A DNA stretch of 59,937 bases, from the NCBI GenBank assembly GCA_020726135.1, contig DYTE01000005.1:433-60369 (forward strand), given 5' to 3'. Within the stretch, counting starts at the first letter, position 1; each line of letters opens with the position of its first letter. This DNA is from Rickettsia conorii (GTDB lineage Bacteria > Pseudomonadota > Alphaproteobacteria > Rickettsiales > Rickettsiaceae). The translations under genes and the position numbers were made by a program. The notes under the pieces are model-generated. The model did no database searches. It was not told where the DNA came from and worked only from the letters and a program-made list of their open reading frames with translations. This document shows positions 27,278 through 38,213 of the stretch, piece after piece.

Positions 27278-29029
27278 TTATTTTTTCTCTTCTATATTTG
27301 CATCATTTCTTAAAGCTTCTCCTATGATATCTCCAAAATTCGAATTGATTGAATCATTTGTGCCATAATCTTTCATAGCTTTATCACGATGTGCAATTTC
27401 AACAGATTTAATAGATAAATTAGCTTTACCATTTTTATCTATATTTAATATTTGAGCTTCAACTTTGTCACCTATAGAAAATTTAGAACTATTTTGCTCA
27501 AATTTATCTAATGATAATTCTGTCTTTTTAATAGAACCAAATAATTTATCATCCACATTTATTTCTATTGCATCAGGTTTAACTTCGTAAACATAACCAA
27601 TTACAATCATATTTTTCTTATATTCATCATGAATATTTGAAGTTTCAATATTTTGTGATACTGTAACTTGCTCAGATAATTGTTTTATACCTAGAGCTAT
27701 ACGTTCTTTTTCAACATCTATTGATAGGATTTTACATTGAACAATGTCATTTTTATTATAAGCACGTAACAATTCTGAATTATTATTACCATAACTCAAA
27801 TCTGTTTCATGTATCAAACCATCAATATTAGCATCCAATGCAACAAATAAACCAAAATCTGTTATATTTCTTATAGGTACATTTAAAATAGTGCCGACTG
27901 GATTTTCCTTAGCAAATTTTAATAAAGGATTATCAGAACATTGTTTTATACTTAAAGATATTCTATGTTTTTCAATATCAACATCAAGCACAACAAATTC
28001 TACTTCTTGTCCTATTGTTAGTAATTTTTTAGGATTTTGTGAAGATTTTACCCAACTAATTTCACTTGAATGTACAAGACCTTCAATACCTTCTACTAAC
28101 TCTATAAATACACCATAATCTGTAATATTTGTTACTTTACCAGTTCTAGTAATATTTGTAGTAAATTCTTCTTTCAATTTTGGCCATGGATTTTCTTCCA
28201 ATTGTTTCATACCTAGAGAGACTCTACGAGCCGCTTCGTGATATTTTACTACTACAACTTTAACTTTTTGACCTATAGATATTATTTCTGAAGGATGGTT
28301 AATTCTTTTCCAAGAAATATCAGTCATATGAAGTAAACCATCAACATCTCCAAGATCAACGAAAGCACCGTAATCTGTAATATTTTTAATTATACCTTCT
28401 AATACATCACCTTGTTGAATTTTAGATAACATTTCATCACGCGCACCAGATCTTAATTCTTCTAAAATAGCTCTGCGAGATATAACAATATTATCTAATT
28501 TAGCATCCATTTTTAATATTTTAAATGGTTGTTTATACCCCATTAATGTATTTGGATCTTTAATAGGTCTAACATCAACTTGGCTACCTGGTAAGAATGC
28601 AACAACTCCTCTAACAGAAACTGTAAATCCACCTTTAATACGACCAAATATCTCTCCTTCAACCTGCTCTCCCTTTGCCCAAGCTTCTTCTAATTGAATC
28701 CATGATTCTCTTCTAATAGCTTTTGTTCTACTTAAAACTGTTTTTCCAAACCTATCTTCTCTTTTTTCTACACATACTTCAACAATGTCACCAACCTTAG
28801 GTAAAATTTCATTAACAAATTCTGAAGTATCTATTCTTCCTTCATTTTTTAAACCAACATCAACAATAATTTTACCAGGTATTGTTCCAACTACGATACC
28901 TTGAACAACCGATCCTTCTAAAATATCACCAGTATCCACTTGATCCAACATTGTTGTAAAATCATTTAATGATTCATCAATTTGACATGGTATGAATTTT
29001 TTATGTTTTAATTTATTTAATCTTGTCAT
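27278..29029 (-). CDS. rpsA: 30S ribosomal protein S1
   Basis: 583 residues with six S1/OB domains, slightly longer than in E. coli. Domains 3-6 are clear: [89 protein letters not shown], and a weaker last domain. It binds mRNA leader regions on the ribosome, which is important here because few genes have strong Shine-Dalgarno sites. A TGCATGCT/AGCATGCA pair lies in its leader (29050-29110). Confidence 0.95.
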   Translation of the reverse strand: MTRLNKLKHKKFIPCQIDESLNDFTTMLDQVDTGDILEGSVVQGIVVGTIPGKIIVDVGLKNEGRIDTSEFVNEILPKVGDIVEVCVEKREDRFGKTVLSRTKAIRRESWIQLEEAWAKGEQVEGEIFGRIKGGFTVSVRGVVAFLPGSQVDVRPIKDPNTLMGYKQPFKILKMDAKLDNIVISRRAILEELRSGARDEMLSKIQQGDVLEGIIKNITDYGAFVDLGDVDGLLHMTDISWKRINHPSEIISIGQKVKVVVVKYHEAARRVSLGMKQLEENPWPKLKEEFTTNITRTGKVTNITDYGVFIELVEGIEGLVHSSEISWVKSSQNPKKLLTIGQEVEFVVLDVDIEKHRISLSIKQCSDNPLLKFAKENPVGTILNVPIRNITDFGLFVALDANIDGLIHETDLSYGNNNSELLRAYNKNDIVQCKILSIDVEKERIALGIKQLSEQVTVSQNIETSNIHDEYKKNMIVIGYVYEVKPDAIEINVDDKLFGSIKKTELSLDKFEQNSSKFSIGDKVEAQILNIDKNGKANLSIKSVEIAHRDKAMKDYGTNDSINSNFGDIIGEALRNDANIEEKK

Positions 29030-29204
29030 ATTTTTCTCTTATACTGAAATGCATGCTACTTCAAGTATATATTTTATATTGTTAAAAATTATGTATAATC
29101 TCAGCATGCAATGTAGATTTACATTTAAAATAAACTTCAAGAACTGCAAATAATTGAATAATAACCTATTATATTTATTTATAAATATTTTCGCAATAAT
29201 AATT

Positions 29205-30224
29205 TTATATAATATTTTTATTTATCAGTTCTTTAGCAATCTGTACAGAATTTAAAGAAGCACCTTTTCTTAAATTGTCGCAAACTATCCACATATTGAT
29301 GCTATTCGCATTTTGCAAATCATTTCTAATACGTGATATATAAACAAAATCTTCACCAACTGTATCAATAGGCGTAACATAATTCATTTGATTATCACTT
29401 GAAATTACTACAATACCATCTGCTTCACTTAAAATTTCAGATGCAGCTTTTGCATCTAAATCTTTTTCAAATTCAATATTTATTGATATTGCATGAGATA
29501 CAAAGACTGGTACTCTAACGCATGTTACTGTAGATTTAATATGATGTCCTAAAATTTTACTCAATTCAGCTGATATTTTCAATTCTTCTGACGAATAACC
29601 ATTTTCATGAAAATCACCTATTTGCGGTATTATATTAAATGCTATTTGCTTTGGAAATATAATATTTTTAGTATCTTGAAATACATATTTAGCCTTAGTT
29701 TGATTATACAACTCATCCATTGCCTTTGTGCCTGCACCTGAAACAGATTGATATGTATTAATCACTAAACGTTTAATTTTTGTTACATTATCAAGTGGTT
29801 TTAATGCAACAGCAATTGGTATAGTACAGCAATTAGGGCTTGCTATTATTGAATTTTTTCTAACATTATTTAATTCTGAGGAATTTACTTCAGGTACAAT
29901 CAACGGAATATTCTCATTCATTCTAAAATAAGAAGATTTATCTATAACAATGCAACCAGAATTTGCTACTTCTAAAGCTTTCATTTTTGAAATTTCTGAA
30001 CCAGCGCAAAAAAATGCAATATCTATTTTAGAAAAATCAAATTCATCTAAAGATATTATATTTAAATTTTTATCTCCAAAACTTACTTGTTTACCAATAG
30101 AATCTCTTGATGCTATGGCAAATATTTCACCGACAGGTAATATATCTTCTGATAATATATTTAATATTTCTCTACCAGTATTTCCTGTAGCACCAACTAT
30201 AGCTATATTATATTTTTTTATCAT
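29205..30224 (-). CDS. asd: aspartate-semialdehyde dehydrogenase
   Basis: 339 residues. Rossmann loop [14 protein letters not shown] at residues 11-24, catalytic cysteine in [15 protein letters not shown], and the [18 protein letters not shown] substrate block identify the family. It reduces aspartyl phosphate towards diaminopimelate for peptidoglycan and lysine. It starts 1 base after gltX on the same strand. Confidence 0.95.
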   Translation of the reverse strand: MIKKYNIAIVGATGNTGREILNILSEDILPVGEIFAIASRDSIGKQVSFGDKNLNIISLDEFDFSKIDIAFFCAGSEISKMKALEVANSGCIVIDKSSYFRMNENIPLIVPEVNSSELNNVRKNSIIASPNCCTIPIAVALKPLDNVTKIKRLVINTYQSVSGAGTKAMDELYNQTKAKYVFQDTKNIIFPKQIAFNIIPQIGDFHENGYSSEELKISAELSKILGHHIKSTVTCVRVPVFVSHAISINIEFEKDLDAKAASEILSEADGIVVISSDNQMNYVTPIDTVGEDFVYISRIRNDLQNANSINMWIVCDNLRKGASLNSVQIAKELINKNII

Positions 30225-30225
30225 A

Positions 30226-31608
30226 TTATTTTTTTATACGTTTTATAGTATTTTCCTTACCTATAATCGAAATAATTTCAAACAAACTAGGAGAGGAAGT
30301 TTTACCTGTTAAAAATACGCGAACAATCAGCATTAAATCAGCAAGTTTCATATTATTTTCTATAGAGATTTTTTTAAATAAGTTAGAAATAGAATCATTA
30401 CTAAAATCGTTATGAATTTCTAAGTTAGACAGAATATGTTTTAATAAATCATTATTACAATTATCTATAATTAATTTTGCTTCATTTGAATATTCAATAT
30501 CTTTACTAAACAAATAGATTTTGGATAATTCTGCTAGTTCTATCAATGTTTTAGCTCTAATTTTTAAACTATTCATAGAAGTTAATATATATGATTTTTC
30601 TACATCCGAAATATTATATTCTGGTAAAAAATCTATAATCATATTTAATAAAATATTATTATCTTGTTCTTTTAAATAATGAGCATTTAAACTATTCATT
30701 TTTGTAAAGTCAAGTTTAGCTGGTGATTTACCTAAAGATTTTAAATTAAATAATTTTATAGCTTCGTCTATTGAAAATATCTCTTGATTCTCATTAGCCC
30801 AGCCAAGTCTAAGCAAATAATTTATTAATGTTTCTGGTAAATATCCCATATTTTTATAGGCATCAACACCGAGAGCTCCATGTCTTTTTGATAGTTTAGC
30901 TCCATCTGTACCATGAATAAGAGGTATATGTATCATTTGAGGAACAATTCCATTCATTGCTTGATAAATTAATATTTGTTTTGCTGCATTAGTTAAATGA
31001 TCATCACCTCTAATTATATGAGTAATTTTCATATCTATATCATCTACAACCACTGCTAACATATAAGTTGCTGTACCATCAGAACGTAATAACACAAAAT
31101 CTTCTATTTGTGAATTATCTACAACAACATCACCTTGCAACAAATCTTTTATAATTGTTCTATCAATTTCTTGAATCTTTAATCTAATAACTGGAGAATG
31201 TGCATTTGATGGATGATTTGTGACAGTTGAATCTCTCCATTCGCTTCTGAAGATAAAATTTTCTTTTTTTTCTATTGCTAAATTTCTTTGCTTTGTTAAT
31301 TCTTCTGAAGATGCAAAACAATAATACGCTTTACCTTCATTAACTAATTTTATTGCTGCTTGTTTATATAGTTCATTTCTTTTTGATTGAAATATAACCT
31401 CTTCATCCCAATTGATACCAAGCCATTTTAAACCTTCAAATATAGCTTCTACAGCTTCTTGAGTAGATCTTTCTCTATCAGTATCCTCAATTCTTAGTAA
31501 GAATTTACCATTTTGGTTTTTAGCAAATAAATAATTAAATAAGGCAGTTCTTGCTGAACCAATATGTAGAAATCCTGTAGGAGATGGAGCGAATCTTGTA
31601 ATAACCAT
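30226..31608 (-). CDS. gltX: glutamate--tRNA ligase
   Basis: 460 residues, class I synthetase. HIGH-type motif in [21 protein letters not shown] (residues 5-25), KMSKS-type motif KLSKRHGA, and a helical anticodon domain at the end. The Rickettsiales commonly have two GluRS genes, one charging tRNA-Gln with Glu; which one this is cannot be told. It lies between tmk and asd with 1-base gaps on both sides. Confidence 0.95.
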   Translation of the reverse strand: MVITRFAPSPTGFLHIGSARTALFNYLFAKNQNGKFLLRIEDTDRERSTQEAVEAIFEGLKWLGINWDEEVIFQSKRNELYKQAAIKLVNEGKAYYCFASSEELTKQRNLAIEKKENFIFRSEWRDSTVTNHPSNAHSPVIRLKIQEIDRTIIKDLLQGDVVVDNSQIEDFVLLRSDGTATYMLAVVVDDIDMKITHIIRGDDHLTNAAKQILIYQAMNGIVPQMIHIPLIHGTDGAKLSKRHGALGVDAYKNMGYLPETLINYLLRLGWANENQEIFSIDEAIKLFNLKSLGKSPAKLDFTKMNSLNAHYLKEQDNNILLNMIIDFLPEYNISDVEKSYILTSMNSLKIRAKTLIELAELSKIYLFSKDIEYSNEAKLIIDNCNNDLLKHILSNLEIHNDFSNDSISNLFKKISIENNMKLADLMLIVRVFLTGKTSSPSLFEIISIIGKENTIKRIKK

Positions 31609-31609
31609 A

Positions 31610-32215
31610 TTAATTATTCAAATTTACAATTTTTTTTAAAATTTCGTTTACTTGAATTTCATTTAATGAATCTACTTCAAATTTAATTATTCTTTTTGAG
31701 AATTTTTTGCATATTATATGAAAATTATTATATACATTCATGTGAAATTCATTATTCTTTGCTTCGAATTTATTATTATTACCACGCGTCATAGCACGTT
31801 TTAAAGCAATTTCTGGAGATAAATCTAAAAAAATAGTTAAGTCTGGTAATAAATGTATCAATTTATCATGTAGCTCATATATTATATCAATCCCTAAATC
31901 TACTCCTTGATATGCAGCTGTAGAATCAACAAATCTATCACATAAAACCCATTTATTTTCTTTAAGAGCTGGTATTATTATTTCATTGACATGTTGATAT
32001 CTTGCAGACATTATCTGCAATAATTCAGACATAGGATATAAGTTTTTTTCCTCAAATAAAATTTGTCGCATTTTCTCAGAAAAACCACATCCGCCAACTT
32101 CACGAGTTGTTATATAGTCAACATTATTTTTTGCCAAATATTCTGAAATCAAAGCTATTTGAGTAGATTTACCTACACCTTCACCACCTTCAAAACTAAT
32201 AAATTTTGCTTTCAT
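31610..32215 (-). CDS. tmk: thymidylate kinase
   Basis: 201 residues. P-loop FEGGEGVGKSTQIALI at residues 8-23, the DR[YF]xxS motif as DRFVDSTAAYQG, and TIFLDLSPEIALKRAMTRG. It phosphorylates dTMP to dTDP. The first gene of the tmk-gltX-asd unit on the minus strand. Confidence 0.95.
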   Translation of the reverse strand: MKAKFISFEGGEGVGKSTQIALISEYLAKNNVDYITTREVGGCGFSEKMRQILFEEKNLYPMSELLQIMSARYQHVNEIIIPALKENKWVLCDRFVDSTAAYQGVDLGIDIIYELHDKLIHLLPDLTIFLDLSPEIALKRAMTRGNNNKFEAKNNEFHMNVYNNFHIICKKFSKRIIKFEVDSLNEIQVNEILKKIVNLNN

Positions 32216-32367
32216 ATTATTTCATTATTATTTATTCATAATTACTTTAAAATTTAGTTTCTCCAGTTTAATTATTTTAAATTTAAAAAATATTAGAAGA
32301 TGGAATATATATCAAATATAACTTCATTAATCTATATTAGATCATAAATTTACAAATCACACTTAGA

Positions 32368-32390
32368 CTGAGGATGTTAAATATCCTCAG
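32368..32390 (-). terminator. hairpin downstream of rpsD
   Basis: Perfect 8-base arms CTGAGGAT / ATCCTCAG with a 7-base loop, about 80 bases past the rpsD stop in the 256-base gap before tmk. No T-run follows on the minus strand; it is the only strong hairpin in the gap. Confidence 0.4.
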
Positions 32391-32471
32391 CATTCTTAAT
32401 TAATTATTCTAATATAGAAGTATAGTGTAATTAATATATTCTATAAAATTATCACACAGCACCATTTATTC

Positions 32472-33089
32472 TTAACGCGAATAAAGCTCAACTACTAGAT
32501 GTACTTCAGGTTCAAACGGATATGGTATATCTGAAATAGTAGGTACGCGTAAAAATACTCCACTCATAGTGTCAGCATTAAAATTAATATAAGTAGGTAC
32601 AGTTCTTTGTAATTTAGCAACAGATTCCAATATTATTGGTATTGTTTTTGCAGATTCTTTTAATTCTACTAAATCACCATCTTTTAATCTTGCGCTAGGA
32701 ATATCTAGTTTTTTACCATTAACTTTAACTAAACCATGTGAAACCAATTGTCTTGCAGCAAATATAGTTGGAACTAAATTCATTCTATACACAACAGCAT
32801 CAATTCTACGTTCAAGCAACCCTAGAAAATTTTCCGCTGTATTACCTTTCATTTTTTGAGCAATTGCAAAAGTATTTTGAAATTGCTTTTCTCCAACACG
32901 ACCATAATGAAATTTAAGTCTTTGTTTTGCTTTAAGATGTAGACCATAGTCAGAAGTTTTAACAGCTGAACCTTGGCCATGTTGCCCTGGTCTATAATTC
33001 CTTTTATTATAAGAATTTTTACCACCATCCCACAAAGCAGTTCCAAGGCTTCTACTTGTTTTATATTTTGAACTTTTAATATTTGTCAC
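32472..33089 (-). CDS. rpsD: 30S ribosomal protein S4
   Basis: 205 residues. The start [16 protein letters not shown] and [12 protein letters not shown] match S4; [38 protein letters not shown] is the S4 RNA-binding domain. S4 starts 30S assembly and in many bacteria also regulates translation. The start codon is GTG; homology to S4 N-termini supports it. A good promoter lies 74 bases upstream. Confidence 0.97.
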   Translation of the reverse strand: MTNIKSSKYKTSRSLGTALWDGGKNSYNKRNYRPGQHGQGSAVKTSDYGLHLKAKQRLKFHYGRVGEKQFQNTFAIAQKMKGNTAENFLGLLERRIDAVVYRMNLVPTIFAARQLVSHGLVKVNGKKLDIPSARLKDGDLVELKESAKTIPIILESVAKLQRTVPTYINFNADTMSGVFLRVPTISDIPYPFEPEVHLVVELYSR

Positions 33090-33162
33090 AGCCTATTTAT
33101 CCCGTTATTCTAATTTTTAAATTATTACTGCACTATTTTGATAATAGTACTACATTATAAGA

Positions 33163-33191
33163 ATAATACATAATGACTCAGCATAAGTCAA
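33163..33191 (-). promoter_or_regulatory. candidate sigma-70 promoter of rpsD
   Basis: On the minus strand TTGACT (33191-33186), a 17-base spacer, and TATTAT (33168-33163). Both hexamers are 5/6 matches at ideal spacing, giving a leader of about 65 bases. Confidence 0.6.
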
Positions 33192-33209
33192 TTATTTAAC
33201 ATTACATAA

Positions 33210-34352
33210 TTAAAATCTTTTTCCCATAGCATATTGTATCATTAGATACTTAATAATACTTATTTTATTCAATGATTTGAGTCCCAAACGTCTCAAATAC
33301 CATAATATTTTACTGTTATTAGAAAATATTAAATTTAAATAATCTGTAATAAGATACATATGAAAATTATCTATTTTTCTAGCATCTTGATATTTGTTTA
33401 AAATTACATCTGATATTCCATTTGAAATTATAAGATCAGTAAAATATTTTATATCCTTAATTCCTTGATTTAGTCCCTGCCCAGCTAATGGATGAATTAT
33501 ATGAGCACTATCAGCAACCAGAACCATTCTATTATAAAAATATTTATTAGTAAGTTTTGCTTTTAAAGGAAAGAAAGAAATTTCACTAATTATTTCTATT
33601 TTTCCATAATTCTTGCCGCAATGATCTTGAATAATATTTGTTAAATCATTTATTAATAAATTTTTATAAAAAATAGCATCATCAGTTTTCACAGTCCATA
33701 TTACAGAAGATTTATATAAATCTACAAGAGGCAATAACGCCAAAGGTCCATCATGCATAAAATGTTCTAATGCACAATAATTATGTTCTTTTTCATGTTT
33801 TATTAAAAAAGTGATAGAAGTTTGTTCATATGATTTATCTATTTTATTAGAAAAATAATATCCACGTATATTTGCAAAATATGAGTCACATATTATAAGT
33901 AAGTCTGCATAAATTTTATGATTATCATAATATATCATAGTTTTATCTTTAAATGATTCTATTATAGGATTTTGAATATTGTCTATAACATGAATAAGAG
34001 GGTTATTTAGTATTTTATTCAATAATTTTATCCTAAAAATATTATTTTCAGCAATATAACCTAAAATATTATTTTTATCTTTTAGATTTAATATTTCCGG
34101 GGCTTGATTGTCAAAAATATATACTTCTTTCATAATTCCAAAAGATGGAAGTAATTCTTGCAACATATCTATTTCTTTAAGAAACTCAATAGACAATGGA
34201 GTTAAAGCTGTAGTTCTTATATCATCACAAAAATTTATGTTTGAAATAGATCTAGATTCTAAAATAGTTACAGGAATTTTATTAATAGCAAACTTAAGTG
34301 CTGTTAACATGCCGCTCAGACCACAGCCCAAAACTAGAATTGATTGATTCAT
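33210..34352 (-). CDS. FAD-dependent aromatic-ring hydroxylase, UbiH/COQ6 family
   Basis: 380 residues. The N-terminal dinucleotide fold is VLGCGLSGMLTALKFA; the second FAD motif is VLVADSAHIIHPLAGQGLNQGIKD, diagnostic for the UbiH/UbiF/VisC family. It should hydroxylate the ubiquinone ring precursor at the inner membrane. Which position it modifies cannot be decided. The middle part is diverged relative to Rickettsia homologues. It is divergent from the tRNA-Ser gene. Confidence 0.87.
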   Translation of the reverse strand: MNQSILVLGCGLSGMLTALKFAINKIPVTILESRSISNINFCDDIRTTALTPLSIEFLKEIDMLQELLPSFGIMKEVYIFDNQAPEILNLKDKNNILGYIAENNIFRIKLLNKILNNPLIHVIDNIQNPIIESFKDKTMIYYDNHKIYADLLIICDSYFANIRGYYFSNKIDKSYEQTSITFLIKHEKEHNYCALEHFMHDGPLALLPLVDLYKSSVIWTVKTDDAIFYKNLLINDLTNIIQDHCGKNYGKIEIISEISFFPLKAKLTNKYFYNRMVLVADSAHIIHPLAGQGLNQGIKDIKYFTDLIISNGISDVILNKYQDARKIDNFHMYLITDYLNLIFSNNSKILWYLRRLGLKSLNKISIIKYLMIQYAMGKRF

Positions 34353-34479
34353 AAAATTATCTAATATAGTAATTCTTAAATTATATCATTAACATTTTAA
34401 ATAGTCATTTTATAAATTTTTTATTAAAATATCATTTATTTTCTTGAATTATTTTATATATTCTGCTATTAATACAGGT

Positions 34480-34569
34480 GGATAGGTGTCCGAGCGGTTT
34501 AAGGATCTGGTCTTGAAAACCAGCGTACGGGTAACCGTACCGTGGGTTCGAATCCCACCCTATCCGCCA
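34480..34569 (+). tRNA. tRNA-Ser (anticodon UGA), CCA encoded
   Basis: The acceptor stem GGATAGG (34480-34486) pairs with CCTATCC (34559-34565). The anticodon arm CTGGT-CTTGAAA-ACCAG gives anticodon TGA, a long variable arm (GTACGGGTAACCGTAC) is typical of serine tRNAs, and the T arm is GTGGGTTCGAATCCCAC. CCA is encoded at 34567-34569. Confidence 0.97.
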
Positions 34570-34598
34570 TACATGTTTATAAATATCTTTGTCGCATT

Positions 34599-34928
34599 AT
34601 GCGTATCAATAAAAATATTTTCCTAAAATCAAATATTTTCTTAAAATCATGGATTACTAGCATCCTATTATTATTATTGCTTGTATATTTCATATTTCAT
34701 TCAATATATGGTGAAAATGGCATTATTGCTTATTTTAAACTAAATCAAAATTTACAAAAATCTATTATATTATTTGAAAATTTAAGGTATGAGCGAATGG
34801 AGATAGAACATAAGGTAAGTTTATTTAGATCAGAGTCTTTGGATAATGATATATTAGAAGAACATGCAAAAAACCTTGGAATTACATCACCAAGAGAAAT
34901 GGTCATAAAAATCAATGAGTTGAAATAA
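34599..34928 (+). CDS. ftsB: septum formation initiator FtsB/DivIC family protein
   Basis: 109 residues from the ATG at 34599. A short cytosolic start, one membrane helix (about residues 17-38, with LLLLLLVYFIFHSIYG), then a coiled coil with NLRYERMEIEHKVSLFRSESLDNDILEEHAKNLGI, which follows the FtsB pattern (L...R..L......L..d..Dpd.lEE.AR..LG). It acts in the FtsQLB divisome complex. An open extension runs back to 34542 into the tRNA and is not coding. Confidence 0.82.
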   Translation: MRINKNIFLKSNIFLKSWITSILLLLLLVYFIFHSIYGENGIIAYFKLNQNLQKSIILFENLRYERMEIEHKVSLFRSESLDNDILEEHAKNLGITSPREMVIKINELK

Positions 34929-34991
34929 TCAGGCTAAATCCAAAAATCTTTAGCTACAACAAAATTTTCATAGATTTACAAAATAATTCAG

Positions 34992-35020
34992 ATGACAAAT
35001 TTACTATATTTTAGTATAAT
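34992..35020 (+). promoter_or_regulatory. candidate promoter of tlc
   Basis: ATGACA (34992-34997), a 17-base spacer, and a perfect TATAAT (35015-35020). A leader of about 120 bases follows before the tlc start; it contains the 7-base-arm palindrome AGAATTA-TT-TAATTCT at 35040-35055, a possible operator. Confidence 0.55.
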
Positions 35021-35145
35021 CTAAATAAATTGCTAGCGTAGAATTATTTAATTCTTGTAATTTATAATTTGTTGATTAATAAATTTCAATTTATTCTATT
35101 CTATCATCAATCTAAATATAAAAATTCAATTACCAATAGTAATTT

Positions 35146-36660
35146 ATGACTCACGCAATCGAACTAATGTGGAATATGGCGAGGCAAAGTAAATTTAGGT
35201 TTATTGTATGTCCAATCAGATCATATGAACTTATCAAATTTCTTCCTATGGCCGCTTTAATGTTTGTAATATTATTGAATCAAAATTTGATTAGGGCTTT
35301 TAAAGATAGTCTGCTGATAATGTATAGTAGTTCAGAAGTTTTAAGTTTTATAAAATTATGGGGTGAAGCACCATTTGGCATATTATTTGTAGTAATTTAT
35401 TCAAAATTATGCAATGTTACCACAACGGAAAAAGCATTTCGCTATATTGTGATGTTTTTTTTATGTTTTTTTGCTATTTTTTCTTTTATATTATTTCCTT
35501 ATAGAGAATATTTTCATCCATCTCAAGAAATTGTTAATTATTATGTTAATCTATTACCTCACTTAAAATGGTTTATAATATTATGGGGACAATGGAGTAT
35601 TGCACTATTCTATATAATGGGTGAATTATGGCCAATTGTTGTATTTTCATTATTATTTTGGCAATTAGCAAATAAAATCACAACGATTGAAGAAGCTCCA
35701 AGATTTTATTTATTTTTTTCTCTATTTGGTCAAACTAATCTACTTATTTCTGGAAGCATAATTTTATATTTTAGTAAAACTAGGCATTTTTTATTTCCAT
35801 TATTTTCACATTTACATGATAAAACAGAGATTTTACTTAAATCATTAATGTTAGTAGTGATATTCACTGGTTTTATAGTTCTATCATTACATTCTTTTAT
35901 TGATAAAAATATTATTAAAAATAATAAAAATATCATGCATAAATCTGAACGAACAGATAAATTAAAATTAAGTTTAAAAGATAGTGTAAAAATTATTTTA
36001 ACATCTAAATATTTAGCTTTAATTTGCATCATGATGATTTCATATTCAATGACCATAAATTTAATAGAAGGTCTTTGGATGTCTAAAGTTAAAGAATTAT
36101 ATAAAACTACAGAAGAATTTATGGCATATCAAGGACAAATATTATTTTGGACAGGTATATTTACATTAATCATCTCATTTGTAGGTAGTAATATTGTAAG
36201 ACGCTATGGGTGGTTTGCTGGAGCTATAGTCACTCCTATTGTAACATTATTAAGTGGTTTTATATTTTTTGGAACAGTCATTATTAATAATATTTCTGAT
36301 ATTTTACATGTGCTTTTTTTCAGTTCACCTCTCATTGTTATGGTATATGCAGGCGGAATTTGGCATGTCGCCGCAAAAAGTGTTAAATATTCTCTTTTTG
36401 ACTCAACAAAAGAAATGGCATATATTCCACTTGATAGTGAGATGAAAACAAAGGGGAAAGCTGCTGTAGACATACTTGGCGCTAAAATCGGTAAATCAGG
36501 TGGATCTATTATTCAATTTTTATCATTTACGTTTTTTCCATCAGCTGTACATAATGATTTAGCTGGTTTTTTAGCAGCTTGGTTTATTATTGTTTGCATT
36601 ATATGGATTTATGGTGTAAAAAAATTAAATCATTATTATAAAAATTTATTAAATAATTAA
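35146..36660 (+). CDS. tlc: ATP/ADP translocase (Tlc/Npt family)
   Basis: 504 residues, 12 membrane helices, normal length. Diagnostic segments are [19 protein letters not shown] in helix 1, [13 protein letters not shown], the central [30 protein letters not shown], and [22 protein letters not shown] near the end. These proteins exchange bacterial ADP for host ATP, or import other nucleotides, and mark energy-parasitic Rickettsiales and Chlamydiae. Paralogues differ in substrate, and this one's cannot be assigned. It is followed closely by clpP and gpsA. Confidence 0.96.
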   Translation: MTHAIELMWNMARQSKFRFIVCPIRSYELIKFLPMAALMFVILLNQNLIRAFKDSLLIMYSSSEVLSFIKLWGEAPFGILFVVIYSKLCNVTTTEKAFRYIVMFFLCFFAIFSFILFPYREYFHPSQEIVNYYVNLLPHLKWFIILWGQWSIALFYIMGELWPIVVFSLLFWQLANKITTIEEAPRFYLFFSLFGQTNLLISGSIILYFSKTRHFLFPLFSHLHDKTEILLKSLMLVVIFTGFIVLSLHSFIDKNIIKNNKNIMHKSERTDKLKLSLKDSVKIILTSKYLALICIMMISYSMTINLIEGLWMSKVKELYKTTEEFMAYQGQILFWTGIFTLIISFVGSNIVRRYGWFAGAIVTPIVTLLSGFIFFGTVIINNISDILHVLFFSSPLIVMVYAGGIWHVAAKSVKYSLFDSTKEMAYIPLDSEMKTKGKAAVDILGAKIGKSGGSIIQFLSFTFFPSAVHNDLAGFLAAWFIIVCIIWIYGVKKLNHYYKNLLNN

Positions 36661-36672
36661 TTAAGTAAAAAT

Positions 36673-37254
36673 ATGGCATATGTACCAATAGTAATAGAAC
36701 AAACATCTAAAGGTGAGCGTTCTTATGATATTTATTCAAGACTTCTGAAAGATCGTGTAATATTTGTTTTTGATCAAGTTGAGGATCATATGGCAAGCGT
36801 TATCGTGGCTCAGTTACTTTTTCTTGCATCAGAAAATAAAGATGAAAAAATTAGCATGTATATTAATTCTCCAGGAGGAGTTGTAACAGCTGGTCTTGCC
36901 ATTTATGATACAATGCAATATATCAAACCTAAAGTTGCAACTTATTGCATGGGACAAGCCTGTTCTATGGGATCATTATTATTGGCTGCTGGTGCTGATG
37001 GTATGCGTTATGCTCTACCAAATTCAAGGATTATGATTCATCAACCACTTGGAGGATTTAGAGGGCAAGCAACTGATATGGAAATACATTTAAATGAAAT
37101 GTTGAAAGTAAAGAAAAATCTCACAGAAATATATGCAAAACATACAGGTAGAGATTTTGAATTTCTGCGTGATAATATGGAACGTGATAATTTTATGGAC
37201 CCAAAAACAGCTCTTGAGTTTGGTATTATAGATGAAATTATTTCAAATAAATAA
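36673..37254 (+). CDS. clpP: ATP-dependent Clp protease proteolytic subunit
   Basis: 193 residues. The Ser-His-Asp triad is S98 ([11 protein letters not shown]), H123 (MIHQPLGG) and D172 (ERDNFM). Oligomers form the proteolytic chamber used with ClpX or ClpA. It starts 12 bases after tlc and ends 3 bases before gpsA, unlike the common tig-clpP-clpX order. Confidence 0.96.
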   Translation: MAYVPIVIEQTSKGERSYDIYSRLLKDRVIFVFDQVEDHMASVIVAQLLFLASENKDEKISMYINSPGGVVTAGLAIYDTMQYIKPKVATYCMGQACSMGSLLLAAGADGMRYALPNSRIMIHQPLGGFRGQATDMEIHLNEMLKVKKNLTEIYAKHTGRDFEFLRDNMERDNFMDPKTALEFGIIDEIISNK

Positions 37255-37257
37255 TCT

Positions 37258-38208
37258 ATGACTAAAATAGGAATATATGGTGGTGGTAGCTTTGGTACTG
37301 CATTAGCATGCCAATCAGCAAGATCTGTTGGAGAGTCATATTTATTTTTGCGTAATGAATTTGTTCGAGATGAAATTATAGAATTCAAAACTAATAGCAA
37401 ATATTTTGGTGATATATTAATAGATGAAAACATTCATGTTTCTTGTAATATAAAAAATATTATAAATTGCGATATTATTATTTTGTCAATTCCATCATTT
37501 GCATTTTATGAAAGCTTAATAAATCTTCAAAATTTTAATTTGCCAAAATCTACTATATTGCTGATAGCAACAAAGAGTTTTTCTGATAATCCATTTACTT
37601 TATTAGATTCTCTGGTTTCTAGTATTTTTCCAAATAATCCTGTTGCTTTTATTTCAGGCCCCAATATTGCAAAAGACATTGTTCAAAATCTCTTCACAAC
37701 AGCAACTATTGCATCAACAAATTTGGAAATAGCAAAAAAATTATCTAAATTCATGACTAGTGAAAATTTTATCATTGATGCATCTGATGACATAGTTACT
37801 TTACAAATTTCTGCTGCAATGAAAAATATTATAGCAATTGCTTGCGGAATATATGAAGGACAAAATAGAGGACAGAATGCTTTAGCAAGTCTGATTGTTA
37901 AAGGATTACAAGAAATAAAAACATTATCGCAATTTATTCAATATAAAGACGATGTAATAATTAATGAAACTTTACTTAAAACTGGGATTATTGGAGATTT
38001 AATTTTAACATGTTACTCTAAAACATCTCGTAATAAAAATTTTGGTTATGATATAGGAATAGAGTCGCATAATATTAGTCAATATCATAATATTGTCGTA
38101 GAAGGACGAGACAGCTGTTTGATTCTTAAAAAATTTATAGATCAAAATAATGTTAATCTACCAATAATTAATTTTGTATTTGAAAATATTAAATATACAA
38201 GAAGATAA
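37258..38208 (+). CDS. gpsA: NAD(P)-dependent glycerol-3-phosphate dehydrogenase
   Basis: 316 residues. Rossmann loop IYGGGSFGTALACQ near residue 5, then AFISGPNIAKDIVQN, and the catalytic lysine and helix in ISAAMKNIIAIACGIYEGQNRGQNALASLIVKGLQEI. It makes glycerol-3-phosphate from DHAP for phospholipids, feeding PgsA made at 16.7-17.3 kb. It may be co-transcribed with clpP. Confidence 0.93.
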   Translation: MTKIGIYGGGSFGTALACQSARSVGESYLFLRNEFVRDEIIEFKTNSKYFGDILIDENIHVSCNIKNIINCDIIILSIPSFAFYESLINLQNFNLPKSTILLIATKSFSDNPFTLLDSLVSSIFPNNPVAFISGPNIAKDIVQNLFTTATIASTNLEIAKKLSKFMTSENFIIDASDDIVTLQISAAMKNIIAIACGIYEGQNRGQNALASLIVKGLQEIKTLSQFIQYKDDVIINETLLKTGIIGDLILTCYSKTSRNKNFGYDIGIESHNISQYHNIVVEGRDSCLILKKFIDQNNVNLPIINFVFENIKYTRR

Positions 38209-38213
38209 AAGAA

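Noticed and set aside
26718-27368. Two plus-strand frames opposite murA and rpsA
   Set aside because: The minus-strand genes are certain and the frames have no family features.
29050-29110. TGCATGCT / AGCATGCA inverted pair upstream of rpsA as a regulatory stem
   Set aside because: Arms of 8 bases 45 bases apart, each itself nearly palindromic; too weak to call without conservation.
32849-33046. Alternative minus-strand frame within rpsD
   Set aside because: It overlaps the conserved S4 sequence out of frame.
34542-34598. Extension of the ftsB frame into the tRNA-Ser gene
   Set aside because: It would code across the tRNA T arm; the ATG at 34599 matches FtsB length.
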